Assembly: GCA_937873665.1 (NCBI GenBank)
Contig: CALMYW010000394.1
Location: 434,001 to 498,000 of the forward strand
Reading direction: 5' to 3'
Length of the DNA stretch: 64,000 nucleotides
DNA from: an uncultured Sphingorhabdus sp.
Lineage (GTDB): Bacteria; Pseudomonadota; Alphaproteobacteria; Sphingomonadales; Sphingomonadaceae
The notes under the pieces were generated by a model, which was not told the DNA's origin, searched no databases, and saw only the letters and a program-made list of their open reading frames with translations. Each line of letters starts with the position of its first letter. Positions within the stretch are counted from its first letter, which is position 1. The position numbers and the translations under genes are program-made. Below, piece after piece: positions 56,107 through 64,000 of the stretch.

Positions 56107-56168
56107 GTGACTCTATTGTTCGATGTTGGAGACAGTTTCGTGAAACTTATGTTGCAACACTGTTACAT
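56107..56168 (-). promoter_or_regulatory. Extended Pho-box-like array ahead of the lipoprotein gene
   Basis: On the - strand six 7-mers fall in 11-base phase: ATGTAAC (56168-56162), TTGCAAC (56157-56151), GTTTCAC (56146-56140), CTGTCTC (56135-56129), ATCGAAC (56124-56118, weak) and GAGTCAC (56113-56107). CTGTCTC is the best (6 of 7). A TATTCT -10-like hexamer lies at 56101-56096. A 14-bp palindrome, AGTTTC/GAAACT, overlaps at 56134-56147. Confidence 0.6.
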
Positions 56169-56215
56169 CTGCTTCAAAACCCCAATCAAACAGCAATCGG
56201 CGGCCCAGTCGGCGA

Positions 56216-56578
56216 CTATCTTTTCAGTGACTGCAACGACAACATAGCGGCCTTGCGCGAGTTCATGACCTTGCCGCTCGACAGCACGATGTCGAAATGC
56301 TCCCGACAATTGGCAGCCGCCTCAAACGCCTGCTGCGCCTGTGTCACATTTCCCAAACGCGCATGCGCACGTCCAAGATTGATCAGCCTTGCAGGATCAT
56401 TGTGGGGCACGCTCTTCGCAGACTGGATCTGGCGCAACGCGGTCTCATTATCGTTTGCCATGAGCGCTTCAAAGCCCAGCGCGCCGCGTTCGTAACCGAT
56501 TTCTGCTGCAGGGGTTCCGGCCAATGCTCCGGATGCTGCGAAGACCATTGGCGCCAATCCGATCAAAACCATTTTCAT
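56216..56578 (-). CDS. Small exported TPR-like protein
   Basis: 120 residues from the ATG at 56578 (AGGAG 7 bases upstream); the longer frame starts at 56599. Signal peptide (MVLIGLAPMVFAASGALA). The body is a pair of TPR-like helices: ERGALGFEALMANDNETALRQI and ARLINLGRAHARLGNVTQAQQAFEAAA. A Cys (AANCREHFD) is present. Such proteins scaffold others in the periplasm. It lies just before the Pho-controlled lipoprotein and has its own Pho-box-like element, so it may belong to the same response. Family not recognised beyond TPR. Confidence 0.72.
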   Translation of the reverse strand: MKMVLIGLAPMVFAASGALAGTPAAEIGYERGALGFEALMANDNETALRQIQSAKSVPHNDPARLINLGRAHARLGNVTQAQQAFEAAANCREHFDIVLSSGKVMNSRKAAMLSLQSLKR

Positions 56579-56609
56579 AGCGACTCTCCTATCCGCCATT
56601 TTTATGATT

Positions 56610-56627
56610 GTTACAGTATCATTACAG
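56610..56627 (-). promoter_or_regulatory. Pho-box-like element upstream of the TPR-like gene
   Basis: CTGTAAT (56627-56621) and CTGTAAC (56616-56610) on the - strand, 4-base spacer GATA, 32 bases before the ATG at 56578. Both match 6 of 7 consensus positions (CTGTNAY form). Confidence 0.65.
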
Positions 56628-56688
56628 TGGGAGGGAAATGGAAGAAAAAAGCGTACGAAATGCCGAAAAAATCGCAGAAAACCTTACT

Positions 56689-56728
56689 ATTTCATCTATA
56701 CGACAATTATATGACATAAATTTGACTC
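56689..56728 (-). promoter_or_regulatory. Second, upstream Pho-box-like cluster for the TPR-like gene
   Basis: In 11-base phase on the - strand: GAGTCAA (56728-56722), ATGTCAT (56717-56711, 6 of 7), TTGTCGT (56706-56700) and ATGAAAT (56695-56689). It lies in an A+T-rich gap of about 200 bases between the TPR-like and aldehyde dehydrogenase genes, so chance matches are likelier here. Confidence 0.4.
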
Positions 56729-56779
56729 CACCGCGTCAGAGGCAATGTTCGTCCAACAGGAATCCTGAGTCAGCCTTAT

Positions 56780-58276
56780 TCAACCAATGTCGAATTTCAC
56801 GCCCTGCGCCAGAGGCAACGCGCTGCTGTAGTTGATCGTATTGGTCGCGCGGCGCATATAGGCCTTCCAGGCATCAGAGCCGCTTTCACGCCCGCCGCCG
56901 GTCTCTTTTTCGCCGCCAAAGGCTCCACCAATTTCGGCACCTGATGTACCGATATTGACGTTAGCGATACCGCAATCGCTGCCTGCCGCAGACAGGAAAA
57001 GTTCGCATTCGCGCATGTCGAGCGAGAAGATTGAGGACGAGAGTCCGGCTCCGACACTGTTCTGAAGGGCGATAGCCTCTTCCAGCTTCGAATAGCGAAG
57101 CACATACAGAATTGGCGCGAATGTCTCGCGAAGGACTGGTCCACTATGATCTTCCATTTCGACAATTGCGGGACGAACATAGACGCCGGGCCGGTCGATC
57201 CGATCGCCACCATGTATCCGCGCGCCCATTGCATCAGCTTCGCCCAAGGCGGATTGCATCCGTTCAAAGGCATCTCCATCAATCAGCGGACCGCCCAGAT
57301 TGGCGGTGTCCAGCGGATCGCCGACCGGGATGCTGGTCGCAGCGACTTTCAACTTGGCGACAAAATCATCGTAGATCGCATTGTGCACAAACAGCCGACG
57401 CAGGCTGGTGCAGCGCTGGCCGCTGGTGCCTACTGCCGAGAACAGCACCCCCCGCAAAGCAAGGTCAAGATCGGCCTTGTCGCTGACAATCGCTGCGTTG
57501 TTGCCGCCGAGTTCGAGGATGGTCTTGGCGAAACGAGTCGCTGCGGCCTGCCCGACAGCGCGGCCCATCGCGGTGCTGCCGGTAGCCGATACAAACGCTA
57601 TGCGTGGGTCGGCGACAAGCGCAGCACCGGTTTCGCGCGCACCAACGATAACTTGCGACAGACCATCTGGCGCATCTTCAAAATCCCGCAGCACGCCGTC
57701 GAGCAAGGCCTGCACCGCCAGCGCCGTCAGTGGCGTTTTCTCCGAAGGCTTCCAGACGATGCTGTTGCCGCACACCAAAGCGAGCGCCGCATTCCATGCC
57801 CATACCGCAACCGGAAAGTTGAACGCACTGATAATCAAAGTCGGCCCCAACGGGTGCCATTGCTCCATCATCCGGTGGCCGGGACGCTCGCTGGCGATGG
57901 TCAGGCCATGGAGCTGGCGAGACAGGCCGACCGCGAAGTCGCAAATGTCGATCATCTCCTGCACCTCGCCCTCGCCTTCGGAGATTGGCTTGCCACACTC
58001 GATGGTGACGAGACGGGCGAGATCGGCCTTGTGTTCGCGCAAGGCATTGCCAAAGCGGCGGACGAGTTCACCCCGGAGCGGCGCGGGGATGGTGCGCCAC
58101 GCGAGGAAGGCGGATTGGGCGCGGGAGACCGCAGTGTCTATTTCGTTGGCACTTGCTGTTGCGACAGAGCCAATCAAACCGCCGTCGATCGGGGTATGGA
58201 CGGGGAGGTCGCCGGTGGGGATGGTGCAACTTAACCGCGTTAACAAGCTTCCCACTTCAATGGATAAAACTGACAT
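56780..58276 (-). CDS. amaB: Aldehyde dehydrogenase of the ALDH7 type (2-aminoadipate semialdehyde dehydrogenase)
   Basis: 498 residues. The catalytic Cys is in GTSGQRCTSLRRLFVH and the general-base Glu in ILELGGNNAAIV. The C-terminal NVNIGTSGAEIGGAFGGEKETGGGRESGSD is diagnostic of ALDH7/piperideine-6-carboxylate dehydrogenase, which oxidises 2-aminoadipate semialdehyde in lysine and pipecolate breakdown with NAD. It is divergent from a glutaryl-CoA dehydrogenase gene, which acts later in lysine catabolism, supporting the call. Confidence 0.88.
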   Translation of the reverse strand: MSVLSIEVGSLLTRLSCTIPTGDLPVHTPIDGGLIGSVATASANEIDTAVSRAQSAFLAWRTIPAPLRGELVRRFGNALREHKADLARLVTIECGKPISEGEGEVQEMIDICDFAVGLSRQLHGLTIASERPGHRMMEQWHPLGPTLIISAFNFPVAVWAWNAALALVCGNSIVWKPSEKTPLTALAVQALLDGVLRDFEDAPDGLSQVIVGARETGAALVADPRIAFVSATGSTAMGRAVGQAAATRFAKTILELGGNNAAIVSDKADLDLALRGVLFSAVGTSGQRCTSLRRLFVHNAIYDDFVAKLKVAATSIPVGDPLDTANLGGPLIDGDAFERMQSALGEADAMGARIHGGDRIDRPGVYVRPAIVEMEDHSGPVLRETFAPILYVLRYSKLEEAIALQNSVGAGLSSSIFSLDMRECELFLSAAGSDCGIANVNIGTSGAEIGGAFGGEKETGGGRESGSDAWKAYMRRATNTINYSSALPLAQGVKFDIG

Positions 58277-58290
58277 GACCTAATCCCACC

Positions 58291-58421
58291 TCGTCATTCC
58301 CGCGAAGGCGGGAATCCATCTCCTGAATTATCGGCACTAAACAGCGGTTGCTGTAAACCGCAAGCTTTGGGGTTGGATTGATCGTCGATCACTGCGTTCT
58401 CCGCCTTCGCGGGAATGACGA
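58291..58421. repeat. Inverted pair of palindromic repeats in the divergent promoter region
   Basis: A 21-base sequence beginning TCGTCATTCCCGCGAAGG (58291-58311) recurs perfectly in inverted form at 58401-58421, ending GGGAATGACGA. Each copy also contains an internal palindrome around GCGAAGGCG. CATTCCCGCGAAGGCGGGAATC-type elements are, as I recall, abundant in alphaproteobacterial intergenic DNA. Between the copies lies the putative gcdH/amaB promoter region, so it could affect either transcript. Confidence 0.8.
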
Positions 58422-58498
58422 AGCCTTGTTTAGTCGGCAGGTGTTGCCCAAAATCACGAAACATCCTAAGCGCCCAACCAGTTTCAGGAGTTACTAAT

Positions 58499-59683
58499 AT
58501 GGCCGAGATGGCAGCATTTGATTGGTCCGATCCCTTTTTCCTCGACGACCAGCTGACCGAAGAAGAACGCATGATCCGTGACGCCGCGCATGGCTTTGCG
58601 CAGGGCGAGCTGCAGCCGCGTGTGATCAAGGCGTTTCGGGAGGAAGTCGATGCCCCGGAACTCTTCCCGCTGATGGGTCAGGCAGGCCTTCTCGGCGCGA
58701 CCATTGACCCGGCCTATGGCGGCGCGGGCGCCAGCTATGTCGCCTATGGCCTGATTGCGCGCGAAATCGAGCGCGTCGATTCGGGCTATCGTTCGATGGC
58801 CTCGGTACAGTCGAGCCTCGTTATGCACCCGATCAATGCTTATGGTTCTGAAGAGCAACGCCGCAAATATCTGCCCGGCCTCGCCGCGGGCAAGCTGATC
58901 GGCTGTTTCGGCCTTACCGAACCAGATGCGGGCAGCGATCCGGCTGGCATGCGCACCGTCGCGAAGAAGGTCGACGGCGGCTATGTGATCAACGGCAGCA
59001 AGACATGGATTTCGAACGCGCCGTTCGCCGATGTCTTTGTCGTCTGGGCGAAGAGCGAGGCGCATGGTGGCGGCATTCGCGGTTTCATTCTGGAAAAGGG
59101 CATGAAGGGTCTTTCCGCGCCCAAGATCGAGGGCAAGCTGAGCTTGCGTGCGTCGACCACCGGCATGATCATGATGGATAATGTCGAGGTTGGTGAAGAC
59201 GCACTGTTGCCCGAAGTGCAGGGCCTGAAAGGTCCATTCGGCTGTCTGAACCGCGCGCGCTATGGCATCAGCTGGGGCGCACTCGGTGCCGCCGAATTCT
59301 GCATGCATGCGGCCCGCCAATATGGTCTTGACCGGCACCAGTTCGGAAAGCCGCTGGCCGCAAACCAGCTTTACCAGAAGAAGCTCGCCGACATGATGAC
59401 CGACATCGCGCTCGGCCTGCAGGCTTCACTCCGGGTTGGCCGCCTGATGGACGAAGGCCGCTTCGCGCCCGACATGATCTCGATCGTAAAGCGTAACAAT
59501 GTCGGCAAGGCTTTGGACATCGCCCGTCAGGCGCGCGACATGCACGGTGGCAACGGCATCAGCGAAGAATATCAGGTCATCCGACACATGGTGAACCTGG
59601 AGACGGTCAACACCTATGAAGGCGCGCATGATGTGCACGCGCTGATTTTGGGGCGCGCGATTACGGGGATTGCGGCTTTCTAA
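58499..59683 (+). CDS. gcdH: Glutaryl-CoA dehydrogenase
   Basis: 394 residues from the ATG at 58499, CAGGAG 8 bases upstream. ACAD family: [20 protein letters not shown], the flavin-binding [14 protein letters not shown] and [32 protein letters not shown] loop and the catalytic Glu in [21 protein letters not shown]. The [16 protein letters not shown] and NTYEG signatures distinguish glutaryl-CoA dehydrogenase from other acyl-CoA dehydrogenases. It converts glutaryl-CoA to crotonyl-CoA in lysine/tryptophan breakdown, and is divergent from amaB. Confidence 0.92.
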   Translation: MAEMAAFDWSDPFFLDDQLTEEERMIRDAAHGFAQGELQPRVIKAFREEVDAPELFPLMGQAGLLGATIDPAYGGAGASYVAYGLIAREIERVDSGYRSMASVQSSLVMHPINAYGSEEQRRKYLPGLAAGKLIGCFGLTEPDAGSDPAGMRTVAKKVDGGYVINGSKTWISNAPFADVFVVWAKSEAHGGGIRGFILEKGMKGLSAPKIEGKLSLRASTTGMIMMDNVEVGEDALLPEVQGLKGPFGCLNRARYGISWGALGAAEFCMHAARQYGLDRHQFGKPLAANQLYQKKLADMMTDIALGLQASLRVGRLMDEGRFAPDMISIVKRNNVGKALDIARQARDMHGGNGISEEYQVIRHMVNLETVNTYEGAHDVHALILGRAITGIAAF

Positions 59684-59688
59684 AAACC

Positions 59689-59776
59689 GTCGCCCCGGCG
59701 TAGGCCGGGGCCGCCGCAAGTTTATACTGATCGTATTGGGTAAACCGACCGTGGCCCCGGCCTACGCCGGGGCGAC
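59689..59776. repeat. Long inverted repeat between convergent gcdH and gdh
   Basis: GTCGCCCCGGCGTAGGCC (59689 on) and its perfect complement at 59753-59776 form 24-bp arms 40 bases apart, each also containing its own CCCCGGC/GCCGGGG hairpin. It lies between gene stops at 59683 and 59780, where it may terminate or stabilise both transcripts. Such repeats are also frequent in sphingomonads as intergenic elements, from memory. Confidence 0.85.
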
Positions 59777-59779
59777 AGA

Positions 59780-62700
59780 TCATCTACCCAACAATGTCCG
59801 CGCCTGTCCGGCGATCTGCGCGAGCATGGCGGGCGTCGGTAAGCCACCCCGACGCGCGCGGTCGATCATTGATCGGAACATCGCCACCCGGTCCTGATGC
59901 TTGCCCAGCCACGCCGTCACAGCATCGGCATCCATCGCCTCTTGCCGCCGCAGGAAATCGAGCCGCATCGCCTGAAAATCGCGCGCGAGGCCTGCGACCA
60001 GCAAGCGCTCCCACGGATCCTTGGGGTCCATCTGCATCGCGCTGTTCTGCGCCCAGCCGAGACCCAGCGCATCACCCAGCAGGACAAACGCCTTGGTCAG
60101 CGCCTTGGCATCCGCCTTGCGTTCGGTGGCCAGTGCGGCGAGACCGATTGCGCCGTCGAGTTGGGCGATGCGAACCAGCTTTGCCACCAGCTTGGCAGGC
60201 GCACCGCCCGCTGACAGCTTTTCACCATAGGCCTCTGTCTGCACGGCGACATCCGGCGTCAGCAATTCCTTGCGCGCCGCCGACAGCTCTTCGATGATCG
60301 GCATGTAATCGGCGATTGCAGCCCCGACAGTGCGGCCTTCCTTGCCGTTGCGGATCATGTCCGCCATATGCGCCCGGGTTTCGACCGCGACCTGCTGGAA
60401 CAGCATGATGCGCGTCGCTTCGGGAATTTTGGCTTCGTCAATTTCGGCCCAGAGCGCGGGCAGATCAAACAGTCGCTCGGCTATTGCAAAGGCTTCGGTC
60501 ACGACGCCCAACGTGCAACCTTCTTCCTCCGCCAGCTCGAACGGATGGAGCATGCCCATGCGATTGATCATGCGGTTGGCGAGCTTGGTAGCGATGATTT
60601 GCGGGCGCAAGCGATGCGACAGGATGGCGTCGCGATGTGCGTCGGCCATCGGTTTGGGGAAGGCCGCGAGCAACTCTCCGTCCATCGCGCTATCACCAGC
60701 GAGCGGGCCGTCCTCCGCCGCATCCTGCGCCGCCAGTTTGGCCGTCGACAACAGCACGGCAAGTTCAGGGCGGGTCAGGCCATGGCCTTCGGCTTCGCGG
60801 CGCAGATATTCATCATTGCCCTCCAGCCCTTCGACCGCGCGGTCAAGCTTGCCCTGGCTTTCGAATATCTCCATCAAACGAACATAGGCTGGCAAGTCCC
60901 CTGCCCCGCCGCTTTCGGCGATGGAGAGCGCCAGCGTCTGCATCCGGTTGTCTTCCAGGACCAGATCGGCGACCTCGTCGGTCATGCTGGCGAGCAATGT
61001 ATTGCGCGGTTCGATCTTCAACCTGCCCGCCGCCATTTCGGCGTTGAGCGCGATCTTGATATTGACCTCATTGTCCGAGCAATCGACGCCCGCGCTGTTG
61101 TCGATAAAGTCGGTGTTGATGCGACCGCCTTTCAGGCCAAAGGCGATGCGGGCGGCCTGCGTGACGCCAAGGTTTGCACCTTCGCCGATCACCTTGGCGC
61201 GCAGATCCTGGGCGTTGATACGGATCGCATCGTTGGCGGGATCACCCACCTCTACATTGGCTTCGCTGGCGTCCTTCAAATAGGTGCCGATGCCGCCGAA
61301 CCAGATCAGGCCGACCTCAGCCTTGAGGATCGCCTTCATCAAGGCGGCAGGTTCCATCACGCTATCCTCGACGCCAAGCAGCGCGCGAACTTCCGGCGAA
61401 AGCTTTATCTCCTTTTCGCTGCGCGCGAACACGCCGCCGCCTTTGGAAATCAGCTTGGCATCATAATCCGCCCAGCTGGAACGCGGCAGGTTGAATAGCC
61501 GCTGCCGTTCCTTCCAGCTTGTCGCCGGATCTGGGTTGGGGTCGAGGAAGATGTGGCGGTGGTCGAACGCGGCGACCAGCTTGATCGCCTTTGACAGCAG
61601 CATGCCATTGCCGAACACGTCGCCCGACATGTCCCCCACGCCCGCAACCGTCACTGGCTCCTTCTGCACATCAATGCCCATTTCGGCGAAGTGCCGCTGG
61701 ACCGAAACCCAACCGCCCTTGGCCGTGATCCCCATCGCCTTATGGTCATAGCCGACCGAGCCACCCGACGCGAAAGCATCGCCAAGCCAGAAACCACGCT
61801 CGATTGCTATAGCATTGGCCACGTCGGAGAAGGTCGCAGTGCCTTTGTCAGCGGCGACCACGAAATAGGGATCGTCGCCATCGCGGATTACGACGCTGTC
61901 GGGATGCACGACCTTGTTGTCGACCAAATTGTCGGTGATCGACAACAGCGTGCGGATGAAGATGCGATAGCTTTCGGTGCCCTCAGCCAACCATGCGTCG
62001 CGATCGACGCGCGGATCGGGGAGACGTTTCGGATAGAAACCGCCCTTCGCCCCGGTAGGCACGATTACCGCATTCTTCACGCGCTGTGCCTTCATCAGGC
62101 CAAGAATTTCGGTGCGGAAATCGTCACGCCGGTCGGACCAGCGAAGTCCGCCACGCGCAACCGGCCCTGCGCGCAAGTGGATGCCCTCGACCCGCGGCGA
62201 GTATACGAAGATTTCGCGCCAGGGCAGCGGCGCGGGTAATCCCGGAACCTTCACACTGTCCAGCTTGAACGCCAGCGCTTCTTTCGAGGCGGGCGCAAAG
62301 GCATTGGTCCGCAGCGTCGCCTTCACCACCGCCTGCATCAAACGCAGGATCCGGTCTTCATCAGCAGCCGCGACCTTGGCCAAACCAGCCTTGATTTCTT
62401 CGTCCAGTTTCGCTGCAACAACCGTGCGATCACCGGCGAAAGCGGGATAGTGCAGCGCGTTGAACAGCGATACAATCGCACGCGCAATGCCGGCATTGTT
62501 GCCCAGCGCAGCAACGATAGTCGGAACACCATAGTTGAGGCCAGTCTGGCGCAGATAACGGTGCCATGCACGCAGCCAGACCACCGCCTGCGGTTCCAGC
62601 CCGGCAATCGTGATCAGTTGATTGAAGGCGTCATTTTCTGCCTTGCCGTCAATCACCTGGGTGAGCGCAGTTTCGATCACATCCTTGCGCGCGAACAGAG

Positions 62701-64000
62701 GCGCAGTAACCGCCCCACCGCGCAGACCCAGATGGAAATCGTGGATATGGGCAATCTCGCCCAGCGCGGTCGGCACCTGCTCGATCACATTGAAGCCGAA
62801 ATTTTCAAGCACAGGGACGATGTCCGACAGCGGCATCGCGCCGCCTGCATTGTAGACCTTCAGGCTGAGCGTGCTGTCATCCTTGTCGGCATCGGCAATC
62901 AGGCGGGAGATACGACAATGGTCGCGTTCCATCGCCAGCAGGCTGATCATGTCCTGCGCCGCCTCTGCAACCGGATAGGCTACGCGATGCGATTGCGGGA
63001 AGGCGGCGGCATAGCGCTCCATCAGGGCAGCTGCCCGCTTTTCATCAGTTACGCGTGCCAGCTCTGCCTCAACGGCAGGCTCCCAGCCGCGGACCATCAA
63101 TTGGAGGCGTCGGTCTAGTGCGGATTCGTCGATGTCAACACTGCGATCTTCAAGGTCGAGCAGGTAGCGGAGCAGGCCGATGCCGCCATCCTCAAGCCCG
63201 ATTGACCAGCCAAGCACGCTCGCGCCCTTGGTCTCGGTCAGCATCGCCTCTATCGCGCGGCGCAAGCCGGTCGAAATTTCATCACGCGGTAGCCAGACAA
63301 ACACAAACACATGCCGCCCCAGCGCAGAACGCACGGCGAGCAGTTTGGGCCGAGGACGGTCGGTCAGAGACATCGCCGTCAAGGTCACCCGTTCCAGATC
63401 AGCCTGCTTGAACGACACCAGCAGATCGTGCGGCAACGAGGTCAACGCATGCGACATCGCCTTCCCCGCATGACCCGACGGGTCAAACCCATATCGGGTG
63501 AGCAAATCGGAAAGCTGGGTGCGGAGCAGCGGAATACGTTCGGGCGGGGTCGCGAGCGCGTTGCTCGTCCACAGGCCGCCGGTTACGCCCAGCCCTTTGA
63601 TCTTGTCGCCGTCGCGCACCGGCACGACCAGTATGTCGAGCTGTACCGCGCGGTGCACCGTCGACACGCGGCTCGATTTGAGGATCAAAGGCGCTTGCCC
63701 ACCTTCGGCAAAAAATGCTCGGGCGCGGGTTATACTTTCCTCTGAAAGCAATGCGGTTTCGCTAGATCGGGCCAACCCCAGACGCGCCTCACGTACGCCG
63801 TCGCCCATGATGCGTTCATGTGCCAGCACGGTCATCGCGCCATCCATGAACCAGCGCATCAGCGCTGCTCCCTCACCTTCGGGCAGGCTGTCGGCATCTT
63901 CGGACATCGCGCCCTGCATCTTGCGCCAGTCGGTCACCGCGCAGCGCACATCTTCCAGCACCGCGGCGAGGCTGTCGGCAAGAGCACGCCGTTCTTTCGC
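59780..64000 (-). CDS. gdhB: NAD-specific glutamate dehydrogenase, large type (N-terminal end missing)
   Basis: Open frame runs through the right edge; about 1406 residues are visible (the family is ~1550-1600). The catalytic segment ARGGLRWSDRRDDFRTEILGLMKAQ with VPTGAKGGFYPKRL is the signature of large bacterial NAD-GDH (Bac_GDH). Rossmann-fold region VAGVGDMSGDVFGNGMLLS and AKVIGEGANLGVTQAARI follow. N-terminal ACT-like regulatory segments precede it. It deaminates glutamate to 2-oxoglutarate. No start codon is in the window; the codon at 63961 is an internal Val. Confidence 0.94.
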   Translation of the reverse strand, partial: AKERRALADSLAAVLEDVRCAVTDWRKMQGAMSEDADSLPEGEGAALMRWFMDGAMTVLAHERIMGDGVREARLGLARSSETALLSEESITRARAFFAEGGQAPLILKSSRVSTVHRAVQLDILVVPVRDGDKIKGLGVTGGLWTSNALATPPERIPLLRTQLSDLLTRYGFDPSGHAGKAMSHALTSLPHDLLVSFKQADLERVTLTAMSLTDRPRPKLLAVRSALGRHVFVFVWLPRDEISTGLRRAIEAMLTETKGASVLGWSIGLEDGGIGLLRYLLDLEDRSVDIDESALDRRLQLMVRGWEPAVEAELARVTDEKRAAALMERYAAAFPQSHRVAYPVAEAAQDMISLLAMERDHCRISRLIADADKDDSTLSLKVYNAGGAMPLSDIVPVLENFGFNVIEQVPTALGEIAHIHDFHLGLRGGAVTAPLFARKDVIETALTQVIDGKAENDAFNQLITIAGLEPQAVVWLRAWHRYLRQTGLNYGVPTIVAALGNNAGIARAIVSLFNALHYPAFAGDRTVVAAKLDEEIKAGLAKVAAADEDRILRLMQAVVKATLRTNAFAPASKEALAFKLDSVKVPGLPAPLPWREIFVYSPRVEGIHLRAGPVARGGLRWSDRRDDFRTEILGLMKAQRVKNAVIVPTGAKGGFYPKRLPDPRVDRDAWLAEGTESYRIFIRTLLSITDNLVDNKVVHPDSVVIRDGDDPYFVVAADKGTATFSDVANAIAIERGFWLGDAFASGGSVGYDHKAMGITAKGGWVSVQRHFAEMGIDVQKEPVTVAGVGDMSGDVFGNGMLLSKAIKLVAAFDHRHIFLDPNPDPATSWKERQRLFNLPRSSWADYDAKLISKGGGVFARSEKEIKLSPEVRALLGVEDSVMEPAALMKAILKAEVGLIWFGGIGTYLKDASEANVEVGDPANDAIRINAQDLRAKVIGEGANLGVTQAARIAFGLKGGRINTDFIDNSAGVDCSDNEVNIKIALNAEMAAGRLKIEPRNTLLASMTDEVADLVLEDNRMQTLALSIAESGGAGDLPAYVRLMEIFESQGKLDRAVEGLEGNDEYLRREAEGHGLTRPELAVLLSTAKLAAQDAAEDGPLAGDSAMDGELLAAFPKPMADAHRDAILSHRLRPQIIATKLANRMINRMGMLHPFELAEEEGCTLGVVTEAFAIAERLFDLPALWAEIDEAKIPEATRIMLFQQVAVETRAHMADMIRNGKEGRTVGAAIADYMPIIEELSAARKELLTPDVAVQTEAYGEKLSAGGAPAKLVAKLVRIAQLDGAIGLAALATERKADAKALTKAFVLLGDALGLGWAQNSAMQMDPKDPWERLLVAGLARDFQAMRLDFLRRQEAMDADAVTAWLGKHQDRVAMFRSMIDRARRGGLPTPAMLAQIAGQARTLLGR

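Noticed and set aside
57146..58234. 362-residue open frame antisense to the aldehyde dehydrogenase
   Set aside because: The opposite strand encodes a full ALDH with catalytic Cys and Glu; this frame has no motifs.
60368..61498. 376-residue open frame antisense to glutamate dehydrogenase
   Set aside because: It is a shadow of the large NAD-GDH gene and has no ribosome-binding site or family motifs.

Overview
The window looks like chromosomal DNA from a sphingomonad (Alphaproteobacteria, order Sphingomonadales; Sphingopyxis- or Sphingorhabdus-like). The evidence is the gene content: CarD, an NDUFA12-type complex I subunit, DUF2155, a CC_3452-like protein, several TonB-dependent receptors, short-form HisG, a large NAD-glutamate dehydrogenase and a complete gspC-O type II secretion operon. 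Base composition and codon use look even throughout. I saw no integrase, transposase, phage gene, CRISPR array or rRNA. No stretch longer than 300 bases lacks a gene.

Region 1 (1-28.7 kb) is mostly housekeeping. It holds hisG-hisD-nusB-thiL; a DUF2332 protein, an alpha/beta hydrolase, and bolA with pirin; a J-domain protein, cobS and a Baeyer-Villiger-type monooxygenase in one run; and a large beta-propeller/amidohydrolase protein. The stringent-response enzyme Rsh, HxlR and CarD regulators, an envelope cluster (GIN-domain protein, DUF192, NDUFA12, DUF2155), aat, purC, an M16 peptidase, purS-purQ, a queuosine-precursor transporter, a tRNA-Arg(UCU) and an enoyl-CoA hydratase follow.

Region 2 (28.9-56.7 kb) is the most interesting part and reads as a phosphate-stress island. 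In order it has polyphosphate kinase and exopolyphosphatase, a ParA-like ATPase, a TonB-dependent receptor coupled to an ectonucleotide-pyrophosphatase-like phosphodiesterase, and an OmpR/PhoB-type regulator with a degenerate receiver. Then come a metallophosphoesterase/glycosyltransferase pair resembling PlcP-Agt (phospholipid replacement), the whole type II secretion operon, a second TonB-dependent receptor, a proline-rich surface lipoprotein and a small periplasmic repeat protein. Reading intergenic DNA by eye, I find Pho-box-like direct repeats (CTGTCAT-type half-sites every 11 bases) ahead of the secretion operon, the lipoprotein/receptor pair, the small periplasmic protein, the first receptor/phosphodiesterase pair and the regulator. 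The proposal is one PhoB-controlled programme: secrete and display proteins that release or bind phosphate compounds, import the products, recycle membrane phospholipid phosphate and buffer it as polyphosphate.

Region 3 (56.8-64 kb) has a divergent pair for lysine/2-aminoadipate catabolism (semialdehyde dehydrogenase and glutaryl-CoA dehydrogenase), inverted repeats, and the 3' part of a large NAD-glutamate dehydrogenase that runs off the right edge.

Functional names come from recognisable motifs and remembered family features; no database search was possible. Start codons were moved from the longest frame where a ribosome-binding site, a family-typical N-terminus or an operon overlap favoured it, and each such choice is stated.
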